Below are positions 59,539-64,000 of a stretch of 64,000 bases of DNA, one piece after another. Positions within the stretch are counted from its first letter, which is position 1. Each line of letters starts with the position of its first letter. The position numbers and the translations under genes were made by a program. Source of the DNA: a virus; IMG/VR virus record IMGVR_UViG_3300020281_000021, positions 1 to 64,000 of that record. One strand, written 5' to 3'. The notes under the pieces were generated by a model, which worked only from the letters and a program-made list of their open reading frames with translations, was not told the origin of the DNA and ran no database searches.

Positions 59539-59826
59539 ATGTTACAGGTCAAGGTAAGCGAAAACTATTGTTATCTAGAATTACCTGATCAAGGACGTCA
59601 AATCGTCAAGTGTTATAAAATCAATGGTATGCCCTACACCTTTGATGAGTTGCCAGAATTTATGCAACAAGACGAAGAGATCATTCTAGATGCAGAGACA
59701 TCCTCAGAATACACAATGGAAGACTTATTCAAGTATTCCTGTTATCTTTGTGAGGAGGAATGTCACCCACTGATGTGGGATCTGGAAGGGTATGTTGTTA
59801 ACTTTGAGGAGGTGCCCGATGCTTGA
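59539..59826 (+). CDS. conserved hypothetical protein
   Basis: 95 residues, acidic, with Cys clusters in the second half (LFKYSCYLCEEECHPLMWDL). The four Cys plus His could bind metal. Function unknown. Overlaps the lysozyme start by eight bases. Confidence 0.5.
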   Translation: MLQVKVSENYCYLELPDQGRQIVKCYKINGMPYTFDELPEFMQQDEEIILDAETSSEYTMEDLFKYSCYLCEEECHPLMWDLEGYVVNFEEVPDA

Positions 59827-60304
59827 GATTCTATTAGCAGCGAGCATGACATATAAAATGCCTGATGCATCCTTTGCAGAGGCATATGTATTGAAAGAAT
59901 TACAAACACAAGGAATTACAGACAAAAATGCTCTAGCCACTGTGCTAGGTAATATTAAACAAGAATCAATGTTTCACTCTAATATATGTGAAGGTGGAGC
60001 AAGAGTAGAATACGAAAACTGTCATACAGGTGGTTATGGTCTGATCCAATGGACATCCCTTGCAAGGTATGCGGGTCTAGGAGCATTTGCAATGAAATAT
60101 AATTGCGATCCTAGTAGTCTTGCATGTCAGACTCGTTATATGATGAATGAATATCAATTCCAATCCATACTTCCAGACCTAAAAGAAGGAGGTAAAACTA
60201 TCGACCAGTATATGAAACCTGCATATAGTTGGTTAGGATGGGGTGTATACGGTCAAAGAGGGACTTATGCTGAAGAATACCGACAAAGGTTGACTCTTGA
60301 CTAG
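59819..60304 (+). CDS. phage tail lysozyme-like peptidoglycan hydrolase
   Basis: 161 residues. NALATVLGNIKQESMFHSNI followed by GGYGLIQWTSLARYAGL fits the phage tail lysozyme family (GNI..ES.FNP and GLIQW.G), with catalytic Glu in QES. Start ATG 59819 is preceded by GGAGGTG; an upstream alternative start at 59792 lies inside the previous gene. It supplies the lytic activity missing from gp5, or acts at release. No clear signal peptide. Confidence 0.8.
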   Translation: MLEILLAASMTYKMPDASFAEAYVLKELQTQGITDKNALATVLGNIKQESMFHSNICEGGARVEYENCHTGGYGLIQWTSLARYAGLGAFAMKYNCDPSSLACQTRYMMNEYQFQSILPDLKEGGKTIDQYMKPAYSWLGWGVYGQRGTYAEEYRQRLTLD

Positions 60305-60312
60305 TATAAATA
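60305..60312 (+). promoter_or_regulatory. T4-type late promoter, TATAAATA
   Basis: Exact TATAAATA directly after the lysozyme stop (TAG), 26 bases before the GTG start of the fibre-like gene. Confidence 0.6.
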
Positions 60313-60338
60313 AAGTTGTAACTAAATAGCGAGCGGTT

Positions 60339-61679
60339 GTGGCAACCAAAAGAATATCACAATTAGGTACTATAACGGATGCAGAGGTTACTGGCGAGTC
60401 GATTCTCCCTGTAGTTATTTCTGATCCATTACAACCTAACCGCAAAGCCAAAGTTAACCAGTTGCATAGAGGTGTGAGTGCAGGTACAGCGTCCACGCCT
60501 GGTCTATGTTTCGATTTGGACAGGGACACAGGACTCTACCAAGCACAAGCAAATGAGATTGGTATAACCTTTGGATCTGCGACAATCTATAACACTAGAG
60601 TATCAAACACTGATGGATCTTCAACGGTAAACATCACTGCTATTGATACCGCTAGTGCTAACAGCAATGTACAAATCACTCCTCAGGGTAGTGGTTATTT
60701 TACTGTACAGGGTCTGACTCAGTTTAAAGACGTTGAATTCTATCTAACAGGTGATCAAAACCCTGCTAAGAGAGCATTCTTTAATGCTGATACTATCTCT
60801 ACACAGTCAGGTACAAAAAGATTTGACTTGCCAGATGTAGGTGCAAACACGTCTACAACTCTCGTTGCTAACGACACATTCCAGACACTGACAAATAAGA
60901 CTCTTATCATCAAAGATAATGAGTTGTCTATTACTGGATCTACATCTACCGATAAGATTGCTAAGTTAGAGTGTGACGCATGGCAATCACCAGGCACACA
61001 TATCTATAGACTGCCTGATTTCGGTGCAACACAAACACAATCAACGCTGATTGACGACATTACAGAGCAGAATATATTCAACAAGAATATGGTTAACCCC
61101 ACATTCTCGAATACTCCCTCTGGTGATCCTCAAAACCCAACACCACAGGTTATCTTTGATTCCTCTGGTATTACTGCTGATCGCACGATCACATTTGATG
61201 ATCTTAATGCTACTCTCGTTGGTACAGACTCAACTCAAACACTAAGTAATAAAGTATATCAGGGTGCAATTTTTGCAGATACTACTGCAGGTGTAGGTAT
61301 TAATAGGAAAGTAACTTTTGACTTGTCTAACATTGAAGACAACCAAAACTATTCTTTTAGTTTCCCAAACAACGACCCTTCTGCTCCCCTAAATACTACT
61401 GATCCTTCGGTTCTTGTAACAGAATTGAAGACTCAAACGTTGGTTAACAAGACCTTTGAATCTGCTAAGATTAACAACCCTAACGATTTAAACGGTTTAG
61501 TTACTATTGATGTCTCTAATATTACTGAGGCAGTAACGATTCAATTCCCTAACGCAGACGCAACGTTACTTTCTACTAATAACATCGCTGAGGTGGGTAT
61601 TAGTTTCGGTGGTCCTATTTCCGCCCCAGTCTTAGGTGGACAACTTAGACTACAATCACATTTCCAGTCAGGATGGTAA
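60339..61679 (+). CDS. tail-fibre-like structural protein, GTG start
   Basis: 446 residues. MATKRISQLGTITDAEVTGE starts the chain. Beta-rich, with repeated TLTNKT/TLSNKV/TLVNKT turns (DTFQTLTNKTL, DSTQTLSNKVY, LKTQTLVNKTF), typical of phage fibres. The GTG start at 60339 is the earliest reasonable; no ATG lies near. Late promoter upstream. Confidence 0.75.
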   Translation: MATKRISQLGTITDAEVTGESILPVVISDPLQPNRKAKVNQLHRGVSAGTASTPGLCFDLDRDTGLYQAQANEIGITFGSATIYNTRVSNTDGSSTVNITAIDTASANSNVQITPQGSGYFTVQGLTQFKDVEFYLTGDQNPAKRAFFNADTISTQSGTKRFDLPDVGANTSTTLVANDTFQTLTNKTLIIKDNELSITGSTSTDKIAKLECDAWQSPGTHIYRLPDFGATQTQSTLIDDITEQNIFNKNMVNPTFSNTPSGDPQNPTPQVIFDSSGITADRTITFDDLNATLVGTDSTQTLSNKVYQGAIFADTTAGVGINRKVTFDLSNIEDNQNYSFSFPNNDPSAPLNTTDPSVLVTELKTQTLVNKTFESAKINNPNDLNGLVTIDVSNITEAVTIQFPNADATLLSTNNIAEVGISFGGPISAPVLGGQLRLQSHFQSGW

Positions 61680-61686
61680 TTAAAAA

Positions 61687-63891
61687 ATGACAGCAGGTAG
61701 ACTAGCTGCCGTATCACCCGCAGCAACAACAGATACGACGCTTTATAAGGCGAATATCACAGACACAGCATCGACGGTAGTCAATGTGTGCAACCAGAAT
61801 GGATCTGGTAGCTCATATCGATTAGCGTTGAGAGATTACGATCAGGTGCTACACCTAGATGGTTTGAATGCTAGTGCATATAAATTTGCAAAAGGCAATC
61901 CAATCACATCTTACTACTTGGATCTTAATCCAGGTTTCCAAGATTCACAAGCAATTCCTGGCACTAATTTTACATCTACTAACGGTGCGACTGGCACTAT
62001 TCTTGATGTATTCAAACCCACGACTGCTGTAACTTACTACACAAAGATTGCTGAGATTATTCAACTTAGTTTCGCTGCTGACTCTCTGACTGGTACTCCT
62101 GTCGATGGTGAGACTATTACTGGTGCAACTTCTGGTGTTACTGCATCCAACCGTGGTGTGCAGGCAGGAGGTACTTCTGCATATATTGAGATCGCTGATA
62201 TTGGCACAGGTGCCACTTCAGTTAACGTAGATAGAAATACTGGTCTTGCTGACGGTATGTATCTAACTGTTGGTGACCCTGCTAACTCAGATAATACAGA
62301 CGAAATTATTTCTATCGATTCCTCTGGAATTAACACTACGACTAACGTCCTGACTGTTACTCGTGGTGCACTTAGCACAACTCCTGCAAATATTCCTGCA
62401 GGTCGTTTGTCTGTTGCATGGTCAGCATCTGCTACTACCACTACCATTGATGAGGGTGGCACATATGCTGCAGGTGACGTAACTCTTACTGTTACAGACT
62501 CTACTGGTTTTGTGACTGGTGGATTTATCTTGATTGACAATGAGATCCTAGAGGTCACAGGTGTTGCAGGTAATGATCTTACTGTTACTCGTGGGTCTTA
62601 CGGCACATCTGATGTTAACCACAACAACGGATCCAATGTCACACTCTTGACAAACAATGGACAGTATCTTCTTAACTGGTTTACAACTGACGAGGGACTT
62701 ACATTCGCAGGTGGTGCAGCAGCAACTGTATCATTCAGTGCAACTGCATCTCAAACAATCTCTACTAAGTTTGTTTTGTCTCTTACAGGTGCTAGTGCAA
62801 CCGATCATATCTATAATCAGGCACTGCAATTAGACCTTGACAGGACATATATCTTTGATCAAAGTGACGCAACAAACGCAGGTAACGCATTTAGATTTTC
62901 AGCAGATGATAGTGAAGGTCCTAATGGATCAGGTACTGAGTATACTACAGGTGTTACTAAGGTAGGTACTGCAGGACAAGCAGGTTGCACAGTAACTATC
63001 AGCATCACAGATTCTACTAGTAACCTATTGAATATCTACTCTGAGGATGGACTTGATCCTTCACAGACTGGTGGTCGTGGTTTTACTGCTAACGTTAGTT
63101 TGACTCCTACTTACACAAGAGTTTACATCTACAATGTTGCAGGTGAGCCACTTGCTGCTGCTGATACATTTACTATCGGTGGTATCACACAAACTGTTGA
63201 AGCAAACGGTGTAAGCGTAGGTCCTTATGGTTACGTCCATGGATGGGATCCTGCAACTAATCATCTTAAAGTTTCTATTGATAGAAACTCAGCAGCATTC
63301 TCTGTGGGTGATCAATTCTATGACTCTCCTACTCTTAACAATGGTGTAAGATCTATGACGGAAGTTGTAGATGGTAAGATTCTTACCATTGATACTATCA
63401 GTGCTGCCGATGCAAGTAGGACTGCAGGGACATACACAGTTAGTGGATCTACTAATGGTAGTGGCACTGGACAATCATTCTCTGTTGTAGTCGCAGCATC
63501 TACAGGTGCAGCAACTGTGACAGTCTTGAATGGTGGTAAGAATCACACTGTTGGTAATACTGTAACTATCCTTGATAGTGATCTAGGTGGTGGAGGTGCT
63601 GCAAACCTAACCTTCAATGTAGCAACTATCTCATCTGGTATTCAAACTTCTGCAACAGGAGTTTACAACGTAAGTGATTACCTATTCTATGATAAGGCAA
63701 TCGCTGCAAACGTTAGTGAAAAGAATTCATCTATCGTTGTCGGACCTGGTCAAAACCTAGTCTGTCGTGCAGCAAACACAAACGTATCTTTTATTGTTAA
63801 TGGTTTTGAGTCTTCATCTTCCGACTTTGAGGTCGTGAATATGACTAAGACTTCAACTGGTGGTGAAGGTGGCGGTGCTCCAACCCCATAA
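61687..63891 (+). CDS. virion structural protein (beta-rich, repeated)
   Basis: 734 residues, Thr/Ser/Gly-rich, beta. Two copies of a unit of type NVLTVTRGALSTT / NDLTVTRGSYGTS, each following an acidic strand (SDNTDEIISIDSSG or LIDNEILEVTGVA), suggest a repeated domain. Probably a fibre, baseplate or decoration protein. No specific T4 name is recognised. Confidence 0.65.
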   Translation: MTAGRLAAVSPAATTDTTLYKANITDTASTVVNVCNQNGSGSSYRLALRDYDQVLHLDGLNASAYKFAKGNPITSYYLDLNPGFQDSQAIPGTNFTSTNGATGTILDVFKPTTAVTYYTKIAEIIQLSFAADSLTGTPVDGETITGATSGVTASNRGVQAGGTSAYIEIADIGTGATSVNVDRNTGLADGMYLTVGDPANSDNTDEIISIDSSGINTTTNVLTVTRGALSTTPANIPAGRLSVAWSASATTTTIDEGGTYAAGDVTLTVTDSTGFVTGGFILIDNEILEVTGVAGNDLTVTRGSYGTSDVNHNNGSNVTLLTNNGQYLLNWFTTDEGLTFAGGAAATVSFSATASQTISTKFVLSLTGASATDHIYNQALQLDLDRTYIFDQSDATNAGNAFRFSADDSEGPNGSGTEYTTGVTKVGTAGQAGCTVTISITDSTSNLLNIYSEDGLDPSQTGGRGFTANVSLTPTYTRVYIYNVAGEPLAAADTFTIGGITQTVEANGVSVGPYGYVHGWDPATNHLKVSIDRNSAAFSVGDQFYDSPTLNNGVRSMTEVVDGKILTIDTISAADASRTAGTYTVSGSTNGSGTGQSFSVVVAASTGAATVTVLNGGKNHTVGNTVTILDSDLGGGGAANLTFNVATISSGIQTSATGVYNVSDYLFYDKAIAANVSEKNSSIVVGPGQNLVCRAANTNVSFIVNGFESSSSDFEVVNMTKTSTGGEGGGAPTP

Positions 63892-63917
63892 TAAATAACC
63901 ATATAGGGAAACAGTAA

Positions 63918-64000
63918 ATGGCACTTACTCGTCTTAAAAATATCATTACATCGAGGACTGGACGTATTATCTACGTTAACCCCGATGATTTTGATGCGTC
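63918..64000 (+). CDS. virion structural protein, N-terminal fragment (cut by window end)
   Basis: 27 residues visible: MALTRLKNIITSRTGRIIYV followed by NPDDFDAS. This N-terminus is the one of a cyanophage baseplate/fibre-type structural protein I recall. The rest lies outside the window. Confidence 0.65.
   Translation, partial: MALTRLKNIITSRTGRIIYVNPDDFDA

Noticed and set aside
1-64000. CRISPR arrays, insertion sequences, att sites or integrase
   Set aside because: No regularly spaced direct repeats, transposase or integrase genes, or flanking inverted repeats were seen by eye.

Overview
The window is a contiguous piece of the genome of a T4-like myovirus that infects marine picocyanobacteria (Prochlorococcus or Synechococcus). 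The evidence is the mix of T4 core genes (DNA polymerase gp43, UvsX, gp41, gp61, gp32, gp33, NrdA/NrdB, and baseplate and head proteins gp4, gp5, gp26, gp48, gp51, gp53) with cyanobacterial auxiliary genes (psbA, three hli, talC, cp12, a cpeT-like lyase gene, DUF4278 and DUF1825-like proteins). Genes are packed tightly, mostly on the plus strand, with ATGA/TAATG overlaps. Late-type promoters (TATAAATA) and a few sigma-70-like promoters (TTGACA with TATAAT or TATACT) punctuate them. The base composition is AT-rich throughout.

Layout. 1-4.8 kb: replication and recombination (gp43 C-terminus, uvsX, gp41, mazG), with a 2OG oxygenase inserted. 4.8-8.1 kb: a small membrane protein, a possible PD-(D/E)XK nuclease, a protein with a ligase-type KxDG motif, and an HxGH nucleotidyltransferase. 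8.2-12.3 kb: structural and conserved hypothetical proteins. 12.3-17.1 kb: primase gp61 and ribonucleotide reductase. 17.1-18.2 kb: small-gene island with a glutamine-riboswitch-like element, a terminator/promoter and a possible structured RNA. 18.2-22.7 kb: talC, a nuclease, several oxygenases and tRNA-Arg. 22.7-26.3 kb: photosynthesis and stress block (three hli, peroxiredoxin, psbA). 26.3-34.1 kb: secreted metalloprotease, a very large structural protein, a tryptophan-halogenase-like flavoprotein and a porin-like protein. 34.1-42.3 kb: glutaredoxins, thyX, phoH, RecB-like nuclease, gp33, gp32, DUF4385. 42.3-60.3 kb: tail/baseplate module (gp53 and gp48 on the minus strand; gp4, gp54-like, gp26, gp51, two giant tape-measure-like proteins, hub gp27-like and gp5 on the plus strand), interrupted by cp12, cpeT-like and tiny membrane peptides. 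60.3-64 kb: fibre/structural proteins, the last cut by the window end.

How the genes work together. The replication and nucleotide genes (nrdAB, thyX, mazG, glutaredoxins) supply and polymerise dNTPs. psbA and hli would keep photosystem II running during infection. talC together with cp12 should push carbon from the Calvin cycle to the pentose phosphate pathway, which makes NADPH and ribose for nucleotides. gp33 is the late-transcription coactivator matching the TATAAATA promoters in front of structural genes.

Most notable observations: a slippery heptamer at the end of gp26 that would shift ribosomes by -1 into gp51, directly upstream of the tape-measure-like genes; divergent gp48 and gp4 genes whose start codons overlap and whose late promoters lie inside each other's coding sequence; a glutamine-riboswitch-like element; and a highly structured intergenic region before talC. 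All identifications are from reading motifs and gene order; no database search was run.
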